A DNA stretch of 64,000 nt from positions 1 through 64,000 of the forward strand of contig CANJDH010000009.1 of NCBI GenBank assembly GCA_947473125.1, in the 5' to 3' direction. The translations under genes and the position numbers were made by a program. The DNA comes from Burkholderiales bacterium. Its GTDB lineage: Bacteria; Pseudomonadota; Gammaproteobacteria; Burkholderiales; JAEUOS01. Shown piece by piece: positions 45,392 through 54,055 of the stretch (position 1 is its first letter; each line of letters begins with the position of its first letter). The notes under the pieces are model-generated. The model was not told the origin of the DNA. It worked only from the letters and a program-made list of their open reading frames with translations, and searched no databases.

Positions 45392-45416
45392 GCGCTCCCA
45401 CCAACGCTTTCAGGCC
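45392..45416. repeat. dispersed intergenic repeat (GCTCCCACCAACGCTTTCAG)
   Basis: Close copy of the repeat at 11691; here it abuts the AATGGCTC family copy upstream of hsdM. Confidence 0.55.
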
Positions 45417-45514
45417 CTCTGGCCTTTGAAAAAGTACCAATCCACCCTCGGGCATAGCGACAACCACGCCCATCCCCAGTAGACTAGACACACCAAAAAC
45501 AAGAGACTCGCCAT

Positions 45515-47101
45515 ATGGCCACCAAAGCCACCAAGAAGAATAGCGACAGCACCGCCAACCTCGGCTTCGAAGCCAAGCTCTGGCTCACCGCCGACAAGCT
45601 GCGCAACAACATGGACGCTGCCGAGTACAAGCACGTCGTCCTCGGCCTCATCTTCCTCAAATACATCTCCGACACGTTCGAGGAACACCGCGCCAAACTC
45701 CTTGAAGCCAAAGGCGACTACGCCGGTGCCAACGCCGAAGACCCCGACGAATACAAAGCCGAAAACGTCTTCTGGGTGCCGGCAGATGCGCGCTGGTCGC
45801 ACCTGCAGGCCAGCGCCAAGCAGCCCACTATCGGCAAGACCGTGGACGACGCCATGGTCGCCATCGAGCGCGACAACCCGCGCCTCAAAGGCGTGCTCCC
45901 CAAAGACTACGCCCGCCCCGGCCTCGACAAGCAGCGCCTCGGCGAACTGATCGACCTCATCGCCACCATCAGCCTCACGGCGGCCAGCGAAGGCGAAAAG
46001 ACCCACCGTTCCGTCGACCTGCTCGGCCGTGTCTACGAATACTTCCTCACCCGCTTCGCCAGCGCTGAGGGCAAAAACGGCGGCCAGTTCTACACCCCGT
46101 CGTGCGTGGTGCGCTGCCTGGTCGAAATGCTCAGCCCCTACAAAGGCCGCATCTACGACCCCGCCTGCGGCTCAGGTGGCATGTTTGTTCAGTCTGAAAA
46201 GTTCGTCGAATCGCACGGCGGCAAGCGCGGCGACATCAGCATCTACGGCCAGGAAAGCAACTCCACCACGCGCCGCCTCGCCGTGATGAACCTGGCACTG
46301 CGCGGCATCGAAGCCGACTTCGGCCCCGAGCACGCCGACACCTTCCGCCGCGATCTGCATCCCGACCTGCGCGCTGACTACGTCCTCGCCAACCCACCCT
46401 TCAACGACTCCGACTGGTTCCGCAAAGACGACGACGTACGCTGGCAATACGGTGTGCCGCCCAAAGGCAACGCCAATTTTGCGTGGGTGCAGCACTTCAT
46501 CCACCACCTCGCCCCGGCCGGCTTCGCGGGTTTTGTGCTGGCCAATGGCAGCATGTCGTCCAACCAATCCGGCGAAGGCGACATCCGCAAAGCCATCATC
46601 GAAGCCGACCTCGTGGACTGCATGGTCGCGCTGCCCGGCCAGCTCTTCTACAGCACGCAAATACCGGTCTGCCTCTGGTTCCTCACAAAGAGCAAGAATG
46701 CCGACACCAAACGCGGCTTCCGCGACCGCCGCAAACAAACTCTCTTCATCGATGCGCGCAAACTCGGCACCCTCATCGACCGCGTGCACCGCGAGCTCAC
46801 CGATGAAGACCTCACGAAAATCACCACGGCTTACCACGCCTGGCGTGGAGAAAAAACCGCAGGCAACTACGAAGACGTCGCCGGCTTCTGCAAATCCGCC
46901 ACCACCGCGGAAATTGCTACGCACGGCCACGTGCTAACACCCGGTCGCTATGTCGGCGCAAAAGAAGTCGAAGATGACGGCGATCCTTTTAAGGAAAAAA
47001 TGCCGCGCCTCGTCGCCGAATTGCACGCGCAGTTTGCAGAGTCCTCCAACCTAGAGCGGCTCATCAAACAACGTCTCGCAGGCTTCGGCTATGGAAGTTG
47101 A
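45515..47101 (+). CDS. hsdM: type I restriction-modification methyltransferase subunit
   Basis: A 528-residue N6-adenine methyltransferase: helical N-terminal domain ([39 protein letters not shown]), SAM motif [14 protein letters not shown] and catalytic motif [13 protein letters not shown]. It methylates the host target sequence and, with HsdR and HsdS, forms the restriction complex. It starts the island operon; hsdS overlaps its last 11 bp. This length and N-terminus fit the short HsdM class common in proteobacteria. Confidence 0.96.
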   Translation: MATKATKKNSDSTANLGFEAKLWLTADKLRNNMDAAEYKHVVLGLIFLKYISDTFEEHRAKLLEAKGDYAGANAEDPDEYKAENVFWVPADARWSHLQASAKQPTIGKTVDDAMVAIERDNPRLKGVLPKDYARPGLDKQRLGELIDLIATISLTAASEGEKTHRSVDLLGRVYEYFLTRFASAEGKNGGQFYTPSCVVRCLVEMLSPYKGRIYDPACGSGGMFVQSEKFVESHGGKRGDISIYGQESNSTTRRLAVMNLALRGIEADFGPEHADTFRRDLHPDLRADYVLANPPFNDSDWFRKDDDVRWQYGVPPKGNANFAWVQHFIHHLAPAGFAGFVLANGSMSSNQSGEGDIRKAIIEADLVDCMVALPGQLFYSTQIPVCLWFLTKSKNADTKRGFRDRRKQTLFIDARKLGTLIDRVHRELTDEDLTKITTAYHAWRGEKTAGNYEDVAGFCKSATTAEIATHGHVLTPGRYVGAKEVEDDGDPFKEKMPRLVAELHAQFAESSNLERLIKQRLAGFGYGS

Positions 47102-48404
47102 AGAAATCCCATTTACCGAGCTGCTATCAAAGATAGTGGATAACCGTGGGCGCACTTGTCCGACGGCTGAGACGGGACTTCCTCTAATAGCAACAAACTG
47201 CGTTCGCAATGACCTGTTGTATCCGGCCTTCGATAAGGTCCGCTACGTGTCTCCGGATACTTACGAAAATTGGTTTCGAGGGCATCCGGCTCCTGGTGAT
47301 TTGATCTTTGTTTGCAAAGGCACGCCCGGACGCATCTGTATGACGCCAGACCCAGTAAGTTTTTGCATCGCACAGGACATGGTCGCAGTACGCGCAGATT
47401 CGAAGAAAGTTTATCCAAAGTATCTGTTCGCGGTGCTACGGTCATCACAGGTGCAAGCGCAGATCGGCAACATGCATGTTGGATCACTAATTCCGCACTT
47501 TAAGAAAGGCGATTTCGATAAGCTGCTTTTGCCTGTTCCCGACAAGAAGACCCAGGTAGCTATCGGCGACACTTACTTCGAAATGTGCGCCAAAATCGAG
47601 TTGAACCGGCGGATGAACGCGACACTGGAGGCGATGGCGCGAGCGCTGTTCCAGAGCTGGTTCGTGGATTTCGACCCCGTCCGTGCCAAGCTCGACGGTC
47701 GGCAACCTCATGGTCTTGATGCCGCCACAGCCGCTCTCTTCCCTGGCCAATTTCAAGACTCTCCGATTGGCCCTGTTCCACAAGGCTGGAAAGTAGAAAG
47801 ATTCGACGCCCACATCACCGCAGACCGTGGACTGAGCTACAAAGGTGAAGGATTGCGCGACGACCAAAGCGGTCTGCCGATGCACAATCTCAACTCGATA
47901 TACGAGGGCGGTGGCTACAAGCACGAGGGCCTCAAGTATTACGCTGGCGAATATCGCGAGAAGCACTTGCTACATCCGGGCGACATGATTGTCACCAATA
48001 CAGAGCAAGGCTTTGATCACTTGCTCATCGGCCACGCCGCTATTGTCCCGGGGTGCTATGGCCCGAAGGGCATATATAGCCATCACATTTATCGCGTCCG
48101 GCACAAGCCTTCGTCGCCATTCAGCGCGCACTACCTCGTCGAGCTATTCAACAATCGTCGCTGGCATTACTGGATTAGCGGCTTCTCCAATGGCACCACC
48201 ATCAATATGCTGCCGATGGATGCCCTTGAAATGCCGCTGCTGGTCGTTCCGCCCGTGGAACTTGTGAAGAAATTCACTGCATTGGCAGAGGCCGTGCACT
48301 TGCAGGTCGAAGACAACAAACAGCAATCCAGTACCCTCGCGACCCTGCGCGATACGCTGCTGCCAAAGTTACTTAGCGGACAGCTCTCAACTGAAAGAGT
48401 CTAG
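47091..48404 (+). CDS. hsdS: type I restriction-modification specificity subunit
   Basis: A 437-residue HsdS with two target-recognition domains separated by the conserved helical spacer ([32 protein letters not shown] near residue 170) and a second at the C-terminus ([19 protein letters not shown]). It determines the bipartite DNA site. It has lower-GC, more A-rich codon use than neighbouring genes, as usual for recombining TRDs. It is 5 bp from the next gene. Confidence 0.93.
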   Translation: MEVEEIPFTELLSKIVDNRGRTCPTAETGLPLIATNCVRNDLLYPAFDKVRYVSPDTYENWFRGHPAPGDLIFVCKGTPGRICMTPDPVSFCIAQDMVAVRADSKKVYPKYLFAVLRSSQVQAQIGNMHVGSLIPHFKKGDFDKLLLPVPDKKTQVAIGDTYFEMCAKIELNRRMNATLEAMARALFQSWFVDFDPVRAKLDGRQPHGLDAATAALFPGQFQDSPIGPVPQGWKVERFDAHITADRGLSYKGEGLRDDQSGLPMHNLNSIYEGGGYKHEGLKYYAGEYREKHLLHPGDMIVTNTEQGFDHLLIGHAAIVPGCYGPKGIYSHHIYRVRHKPSSPFSAHYLVELFNNRRWHYWISGFSNGTTINMLPMDALEMPLLVVPPVELVKKFTALAEAVHLQVEDNKQQSSTLATLRDTLLPKLLSGQLSTERV

Positions 48405-48409
48405 CCAAC

Positions 48410-50272
48410 ATGAAGCCCTACTCTCGCTCAATTTTTGACCTGTTCGACGGCAAGCGCCGTTATGAAGTGCCACTTTTCCAGCGCCAATATGTCTGGAATC
48501 TTGAAGATCATTGGGAGCCATTGTGGGAGGACATTGAGCGGAAGTTCATTCAACGGCTCAATGGTGCCGCTTCAACTCCTCACTTCCTCGGAGCTATGGT
48601 CCTCGACCAACGGCGCGTTTATGGAAATGCGGTGCCCGTTCAACTGGTCATCGACGGCCAGCAACGTCTGACGACATTTCAGATTTTTCTTTCCACATTT
48701 CGAGATGTTTGCGCGGCAGTGGGCCAGCAGGCGTATGCGGAAGAGTGTGCCCGCTATCTACAGAATACGGGCATCATGGAGAATGAAAAAATCGAGAAAT
48801 ATAAGCTCTGGCCGACCAACCTAGACCGGAAGCAGTTCACGGACGTGATTGATTCTTCGTCCAAGGCCGAACTAGACAAGCGCCATCCGGTTGTTCGCAG
48901 AAAGTATCAGAGAACGGACGATCCCCGGCCAAAGATGATCGAGTGCTACCACTTCTTCTACACGCAGATCACTGCGTTTTTGAAGAGCGAAGAGTACCCA
49001 CAGCCACTCCCGGAACGTGTAGCCACCATGCACGAGGCGCTGCGTAGTGCATTGCAAGTAGTGACCGTTGAGTTGGAAGGCGACGATGATCCTCAAGTTA
49101 TTTTTGAAACGCTAAATGCTCGGGGGGAGCCTTTGCTACCTTCCGACTTGCTGCGGAACTTCATCTTCCTGCGAGCCGCTCAAAAACATGAATCGCAAGA
49201 AGAGCTTTATGCTGAATTCTGGCTGCCATTCGATGATGAGTTTTGGCGGGCTCTTGAGAAGCAGGGCAGGCTTTTGCGTCCGCGCTCCGACATCTTCCTC
49301 CAGCATTACTTGACGCTGCACCGACGACAGGAAATCCTTATCTCCCACCTTTACAACGAATACAAGGACTGGATTAAGGCATCAAATCCGTTCCCAACCG
49401 TCAAAGAGGAGTTGGAGAATCTAAGTAAGTACAGGACGTTTTTTCGGGAGTTGATTCAGCCAGACCCAAGCACTCCGATTGGTCGCTTTTCGGCGTTCTT
49501 ACGAATCTTTGACTTGAGTACCGTCTATCCTCTGGTGCTCGGCATGATGGGGGCGGGCTTGGGTGACGATGAGCTGGCGGGAATGCTCGAAGACCTGGAG
49601 TCGTATATCTTCCGCCGCGCGGTCTGTGACCTGGGAACAAAAAACTACAACCGCTTCTTTCTGACAGTAGTTGGCAAATTGGGGAAATCGCAATTCACCC
49701 GAGCGAACTTGCAGGCTGCGCTTGTTGAGCAGAAAGGCGACAGCGTTATTTGGCCTGATGATGCTCGGTTCAAGCAGGCGTGGCTCACCAAGCCTGCGTA
49801 TGGCGCCGTCGGTCCGGGGCGCGTTCAGTTTGCCCTTCGTGAAATTGAAAAACGCCTACACCAGCCCCGCGCAGAACGAATCGAAATTCTCTCAGCACTC
49901 ATAGTTGAACACGTACTGCCCGACAAGTGGATCGAGGAATGGCCGTTCGCAAACGGGAATCGGGGAGTGACGTGGTTGGAACAGTTCGACAAATCCCGCA
50001 GCCCCGAAGACGTGGAGGCGACGGCAAAACGTGATCGGGCAAAGCATACTTTTGGAAATTTGACGTTGCTGACGCAGCCACTTAACAGTTCAGTCTCCAA
50101 CGCTGCTTTTTTAACCAAAAAGCCGGAGATTTTGAAAAACTCTGCTTTGGCGTTGAACCGATATTTTCAAGACAAGGAAGGCTGGGATGAAGCTTCTATC
50201 ACCAAACGTGGCGAGGAATTGTTCCTCCACGCCATGGCGAAATGGCCTTACCCCGGATCAACAGCAACTTAG
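48410..50272 (+). CDS. DUF262/DUF1524 (GmrSD-like) protein in the hsd operon
   Basis: A 620-residue protein. The N-terminal DUF262 (ParB-like NTPase/nickase fold) shows VPLFQRQYVW and VIDGQQRLTTFQIF; later FETLNARGEPLLPSDLLRNFIF. The C-terminal DUF1524 shows EHVLPDKW and GNLTLLTQPLNSSVSNAAF, the HNH-like His-Asn nuclease set. This is the architecture of GmrSD-type modification-dependent restriction enzymes and other phage-defence proteins. It sits between hsdS and rhuM with 5-73 bp gaps, so it is probably a defence accessory that complements the type I system against modified phage DNA. Codon use is less GC-rich than in core genes. Confidence 0.85.
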   Translation: MKPYSRSIFDLFDGKRRYEVPLFQRQYVWNLEDHWEPLWEDIERKFIQRLNGAASTPHFLGAMVLDQRRVYGNAVPVQLVIDGQQRLTTFQIFLSTFRDVCAAVGQQAYAEECARYLQNTGIMENEKIEKYKLWPTNLDRKQFTDVIDSSSKAELDKRHPVVRRKYQRTDDPRPKMIECYHFFYTQITAFLKSEEYPQPLPERVATMHEALRSALQVVTVELEGDDDPQVIFETLNARGEPLLPSDLLRNFIFLRAAQKHESQEELYAEFWLPFDDEFWRALEKQGRLLRPRSDIFLQHYLTLHRRQEILISHLYNEYKDWIKASNPFPTVKEELENLSKYRTFFRELIQPDPSTPIGRFSAFLRIFDLSTVYPLVLGMMGAGLGDDELAGMLEDLESYIFRRAVCDLGTKNYNRFFLTVVGKLGKSQFTRANLQAALVEQKGDSVIWPDDARFKQAWLTKPAYGAVGPGRVQFALREIEKRLHQPRAERIEILSALIVEHVLPDKWIEEWPFANGNRGVTWLEQFDKSRSPEDVEATAKRDRAKHTFGNLTLLTQPLNSSVSNAAFLTKKPEILKNSALALNRYFQDKEGWDEASITKRGEELFLHAMAKWPYPGSTAT

Positions 50273-50345
50273 AAGCGAGTAAATTTGTTGATCGTCGAAG
50301 ACGCCACCCTGAGTAAGTTAGCGGAGGAGGACTGAGAGTGGTTCC

Positions 50346-51395
50346 ATGAGTGAGGCGCCATTGCACAAATCGGAAATCATCCTCTACCAAACAGAGGATG
50401 GGCGGACGCGTATTGAATGCCGATTTGAGGACGAGACGATGTGGCTCACGCAAGCCCAAATTGCGGAGTTGTTTCAAACCACGCCTCAGAACGTGACGTT
50501 GCATTTGAAAGCGATCTTCGCTGAGGGCGAATTGCCAGAGGAGGCAACTTGTAAGGATTACTTACAAGTTCGATCTGAGGGTAATCGCGAGGTTTCGCGG
50601 AATCTGCGTCACTATCGGTTGGAGGCGATCCTTGCCGTCGGCTTCCGCGTGCGCAGCCTGCGCGGCACGCAGTTCCGGCAGTGGGCTACCGCGCGTTTGG
50701 GCGAGTACCTGGTGAAGGGTTTCACCATGGACGACGAGCGGCTGAAGAGTCCGCCGGGCAAGGGGCAGCAGGATTACTTCGATGAGTTGCTGGAGCGCAT
50801 CCGCGATATCCGGTCGTCGGAGCGGCGCTTTTATCAGAAGGTGCTGGATATTTACGCGACGAGTGTGGATTACACGGCGGATGCGGAGGTGGCGCAGCAG
50901 TTTTTCGCTACGGTGCAAAACAAGATGCATTGGGCCACGCACGGCCAGACCGCTGCCGAGGTAATCCATGCGCGGGCGGATGCGGGCAAGCCTTTCATGG
51001 GCATGCTCTCCACGCGGCCCGGCGGCATTGTGCGCAAGGATGATGCGGCCATCGCCAAGAACTACCTCTCCGAAGACGAGTTGCAGGTGTTGAACCGCAT
51101 CGTGACGCTTTACATCGAATACGCGGAGTTGCAGGCGCTGGAGCGCAAGCCGATGACGATGCGGGATTGGACTGTCAAGCTGGATGATTTTTTGCGCGCT
51201 GCCGGGCGCCGGCTGCTTGATCACGCGGGCGCTGTGTCCGCCGAGTCGGCCAAGGCGAAGGCTGAGGCGGAATATGCGCGTTATCGGGCAGCGCTGGATG
51301 CGCAGCCGCGTGCGGTGGATGCCGAGTTTGAGAAGGTGGCGAAGCAGATTCAAAAATTGCCAACGCCGAAGAAGGCCAAACGATTGAAGCCATGA
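50346..51395 (+). CDS. RhuM family protein
   Basis: A 349-residue RhuM-type protein: N-terminal winged-helix part (MWLTQAQIAELFQTTPQNVTLHLKAIFAEGEL), the diagnostic YRLEAILAVGFRVRSLRGTQFRQWAT, then a helical C-terminal domain. RhuM genes are frequently found inside type I restriction loci; their function is unsettled. Its TGA overlaps the ATG of a decayed hsdR 5' copy, which preserves the ancestral rhuM-hsdR junction. Confidence 0.87.
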   Translation: MSEAPLHKSEIILYQTEDGRTRIECRFEDETMWLTQAQIAELFQTTPQNVTLHLKAIFAEGELPEEATCKDYLQVRSEGNREVSRNLRHYRLEAILAVGFRVRSLRGTQFRQWATARLGEYLVKGFTMDDERLKSPPGKGQQDYFDELLERIRDIRSSERRFYQKVLDIYATSVDYTADAEVAQQFFATVQNKMHWATHGQTAAEVIHARADAGKPFMGMLSTRPGGIVRKDDAAIAKNYLSEDELQVLNRIVTLYIEYAELQALERKPMTMRDWTVKLDDFLRAAGRRLLDHAGAVSAESAKAKAEAEYARYRAALDAQPRAVDAEFEKVAKQIQKLPTPKKAKRLKP

Positions 51396-51511
51396 GCCTT
51401 AGCGAAGCCATCGTTGAAGACGCCGCGCTCTCGTGGTTCGGGGAGTTGGGTTATGCCATCGGCCACGGGCCGATGGCAGCATTCGGAAGGGGTGAGCACC
51501 ACTGTTGTTGA
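51392..51511 (+). pseudogene. decayed 5' end of hsdR (39 codons)
   Basis: ATG at 51392 opens [20 protein letters not shown], nearly the same as the intact hsdR start at 54056 ([20 protein letters not shown]) and highly similar at DNA level for about 85 bp, with weaker similarity to about 51500. It ends in TGA at 51509-51511. It overlaps rhuM in ATGA. It marks where hsdR originally began before the cargo was inserted. Confidence 0.85.
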
Positions 51512-51605
51512 TCCCGCCAAATGTCCTGCCAATTTGGCGGGATAGGAGACCTTTAAAGCGGGGATTTCTACTGTTCTGCCAAATATCCTGCCAAACTGGC
51601 AGGAT
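51511..51605. repeat. tripartite repeat array A (2 units, 62-bp period)
   Basis: Unit 1 (51511-51543): ATCCCGCCA, 3 bp, GTCCTGCCA, 3 bp, TGGCGGGAT. Unit 2 (51573-51605): GTTCTGCCA, 3 bp, ATCCTGCCA, 3 bp, TGGCAGGAT. The gap is 29 bp. It begins at the last base of the hsdR-remnant stop codon. The non-coding stretch 51512-51969 holds arrays A and B and an AGGGCCG/CGGCCCT hairpin near 51657-51681. Confidence 0.85.
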
Positions 51606-51780
51606 ATTGCAGGAAATGCGATGCATATTGGGTGAATCAGGCCGCCAGAAATGGCTAGGGCCGCCCTGCGGGACGGCCCTGTTACTCCTTCAACGCATGG
51701 TTGATTAGTTGATGCAAGGTTCGCAGGATTCGATGTTTCCGTCAAGGTCGAACATGACAACGCCCTCCAAATCCAGAGGA

Positions 51781-51913
51781 ATCCCGACAATAATCCCGAC
51801 AAAATGTCGGGATTCGCGTATCAAATCTGCGCAAAACGTCCGATCCCGACATGAATCGCGACATGATGTCGCGATGCGAGGCGTCTGCTTCAGCCCGCCC
51901 GGTTCTTGCGACA
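51781..51913. repeat. tripartite repeat array B (2 full units and a decaying third)
   Basis: Unit 3 (51781-51813): ATCCCGACA twice then TGTCGGGAT. Unit 4 (51843-51875): ATCCCGACA, ATCGCGACA, TGTCGCGAT. A third start, CTTGCGACA, is at 51905, again 62 bp on, but its other half-sites are lost. A 16-bp palindrome GTCCGGT-GA-ACCGGAC (51946-51961) follows. Confidence 0.85.
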
Positions 51914-51969
51914 TGGAAGCACGTAGTGAACCTGATTGACATTTTGTCCGGTGAACCGGACTACGCCAA

Positions 51970-52326
51970 ATGAGCAAAAACAAATCCACTCCGCACGGAA
52001 GCGCCAAGAAGAACGCAGCGGCTTCCGTGGTCCGCTCGTCGGCGGCGGAATACTTCACCTTTGTGGCTGCCAGCGGTAAGGGTGGCGTGGAGGCCGTTTA
52101 CGCCGATGAGAATGTTTGGCTAACGCAGAAAATGATGGGGCTGCTCTACGCTGTGGAAACCCACACCGTGAATTACCACCTCAAAAAGGTCTTCGACGAC
52201 GGCGAATTGGAGGCGGGTTCAGTTATTCGAAATTTTCGAATAACTGCCGCCGACGGCAAGAGCTACGCCACGCAGCAAAATGGGCACGGCCAATATGACC
52301 ATGATGATCGCTATCATCAACACTGA
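51970..52326 (+). pseudogene. truncated RhuM-like N-terminal fragment
   Basis: 118 codons. Residues 40-95 (VYADENVWLTQKMMGLLYAVETHTVNYHLKKVFDDGELEAGSVIRNFRITAADGKSYAT) match the start of RhuM proteins. The frame then runs into QQNGHGQYDHDDRYHQH and stops, so the core GxRVxSxRGTQFRxWA region is missing. It is a remnant of a second rhuM gene carried with the cargo. It might still make a short DNA-binding protein. Confidence 0.7.
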
Positions 52327-52344
52327 TTAACCGCACCGGTGGCT

Positions 52345-53844
52345 ATGGCAACGAAGACCAAACTCGATCCGCGCAGGATGATGCTCAAATCCATCCAGGT
52401 GATGAAGGCATCCATCAATGAGCCGCGTGCTGACGGCAAGGCGAGCCCTTTGGTTGGTGCGGTTCTGGTGAAGCCGGATGGGGTGGTGGACTCGGCGTTT
52501 CGTGGAGAACTGCGCCATGGTGACCATGCGGAGTACACGTTGCTGGAGCGCAAGCACCGGGATGAACGGCTGGATGGGTCGGTGCTGTTTGCGACGCTGG
52601 AGCCATGTGCACCGGGAGCGCGGAAGCATCCGAAGCTGGCGTGCGCCGAGCGGATCGTGAATGCGCGGATCGCCGAAGTGTGGGTGGGCATCGAGGATCC
52701 TGATCCGCTGGTGGACCGGCAGGGCATCCGCTATCTGGAACAAAACGGTGTCAAAGTGCATTTGTTCGATCTTGATTTGCAGGATGAGATACGTGCGGCA
52801 AATAAGGTGTTCATCGCACAAGCCCTGAAGCGGGCGGCTGAAGCCAAAGATGGGAAGTCGGCCCAGCCATCGCCGCTTTCACAATGGGATAAGGCGCTGC
52901 CCGGTGTGACCGTGACTGATTTGGCGTCAGACGCTCTCACCCGCTATCGCGAGCAAACGAAGATTTCGGACAAGACAAATTCAGCCGGATTTCTGCAACG
53001 GTTGGAGCGTCAGGGGTTGCTCGGCCGGCGGGGATCAAAGCTGGTGCCAGCGGGATTCGGGTTTTTGCTTTTCGGCAAAGCACCGCGCGAGATTCTGCAT
53101 CACGCCGGGCTCAACGCGACGATCGAGTACCCCGATGGCACGCACGAGATTCAAAATTTCGATGGCCCGACGATCCTGATTCCGGATCGGGTGGAGGCGT
53201 GGTTACGCCCGAAGTTGCGGAACGTGATTGACCGGAGCCGGATGACGCGGGCGGAACGGCCGGCCCTGCCATTCGATCTGGTGCGCGAGGCGGTGATTAA
53301 CGCGCTGGTGCATCGTGATTACGACCTGACTGGCGCCACCTGCCATTTGGTGGTGACGGTGGACACGGTCACGGTGCGCAGCCCCGGCGCGCCGCTGCTC
53401 CCCGTCACCATGGCGCAGATGCAGGATTTCACCGCGCCTATGTATAACCGGAACCCCAAGCTGCAGTTTGCGTTCGGCGGAACAAAGCTGGTCGAAGGAC
53501 GCGGGTTTGGAATGCGGACGCTTGGAGAGGCGGCCGCGAAGCATGGCCTGCCGATGCCGAAGTACACGTTCGATGGGCTGTATCTGAACCTGACGATTTA
53601 TCGGGATGCCAAGGCGGCGGTCAGTGGATTGAAAGCCGGCGTGTTGAAGGCACTGAACGACGACGAGAAGAAAAGCTGGGAATATCTGGCCACCAAAACC
53701 TCCGTTACGCGCAAGGAGTATGCGGAGCGCCTTGGGTTTGATGCCCGAAAGGCACAGCGCCACCTCAAGCGTTTCGTCGAATTGGGACTGCTGCGCAAGG
53801 TGGGCGCGAGCTCCTCAACGGAATACGAAGTGCGCAAATCATGA
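52345..53844 (+). CDS. RibD-like deaminase domain fused to GHKL (RecG/AlbA_2-type) ATPase and winged helix
   Basis: A 499-residue fusion. Residues about 12-155 form a CDA-fold deaminase of the RibD type: the zinc/proton-shuttle HAE at 61-63, the zinc cysteines in LEPC (Cys88) and Cys100, and the RibD-like [26 protein letters not shown]. The Cys spacing (11 residues) is longer than in RibD. Residues about 190-420 resemble the HATPase_c_4 region of AlbA_2/RecG-like proteins, with the N-box [13 protein letters not shown] (314-326) and [28 protein letters not shown]-terminal winged helix ends the protein. GTG 52339 is an alternative start. Repeat array C begins on its stop codon. I infer a nucleotide- or nucleic-acid-sensing defence role. 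Confidence 0.72.
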   Translation: MATKTKLDPRRMMLKSIQVMKASINEPRADGKASPLVGAVLVKPDGVVDSAFRGELRHGDHAEYTLLERKHRDERLDGSVLFATLEPCAPGARKHPKLACAERIVNARIAEVWVGIEDPDPLVDRQGIRYLEQNGVKVHLFDLDLQDEIRAANKVFIAQALKRAAEAKDGKSAQPSPLSQWDKALPGVTVTDLASDALTRYREQTKISDKTNSAGFLQRLERQGLLGRRGSKLVPAGFGFLLFGKAPREILHHAGLNATIEYPDGTHEIQNFDGPTILIPDRVEAWLRPKLRNVIDRSRMTRAERPALPFDLVREAVINALVHRDYDLTGATCHLVVTVDTVTVRSPGAPLLPVTMAQMQDFTAPMYNRNPKLQFAFGGTKLVEGRGFGMRTLGEAAAKHGLPMPKYTFDGLYLNLTIYRDAKAAVSGLKAGVLKALNDDEKKSWEYLATKTSVTRKEYAERLGFDARKAQRHLKRFVELGLLRKVGASSSTEYEVRKS

Positions 53845-54055
53845 TCGCGACAGTTCTCACGACACTCTGTCGCGAGGCGAAATTTCCGCTTCCGCCAGCC
53901 CGGTTCTCGCGACAATTCTCGCGACAAAGTGTCGCGAGCGACGGCGTGCCCAATCGGGCAATCCCGACAATAATCCCGACAAAATGTCGGGATTCGCACC
54001 TCAATGCGGGACCAAACGCCGAATCCCGACAGGAATCGCAACATCTCCTGAAACC
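53844..54055. repeat. tripartite repeat array C (3 full units and a truncated fourth)
   Basis: Unit 5 (53844-53876): ATCGCGACA, CTCACGACA, TGTCGCGAG. Unit 6 (53906-53938): CTCGCGACA twice, TGTCGCGAG. Unit 7 (53961-53993): identical to unit 3. Unit 8 (54023-54055): ATCCCGACA, ATCGCAACA, third arm absent because hsdR starts at 54056. Units 5-6 and 7-8 each have the 62-bp period; 6-7 is 55. Confidence 0.88.

Noticed and set aside
51705-52058. minus-strand open frame with Cys-Arg-Asp repeats across array B
   Set aside because: It simply translates the repeat half-sites; the 62-bp period is not a multiple of three, so the frame is not conserved from unit to unit.
53598-54044. minus-strand open frame across array C
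   Set aside because: Same effect of translating the half-sites; it overlaps the real deaminase-ATPase gene antisense.
51511-54055. CRISPR array (33-bp repeats, 29-bp gaps)
   Set aside because: Repeat units differ in sequence while keeping internal symmetry, the gaps are related to each other instead of unique, units occur in short scattered groups, and no cas genes are present.
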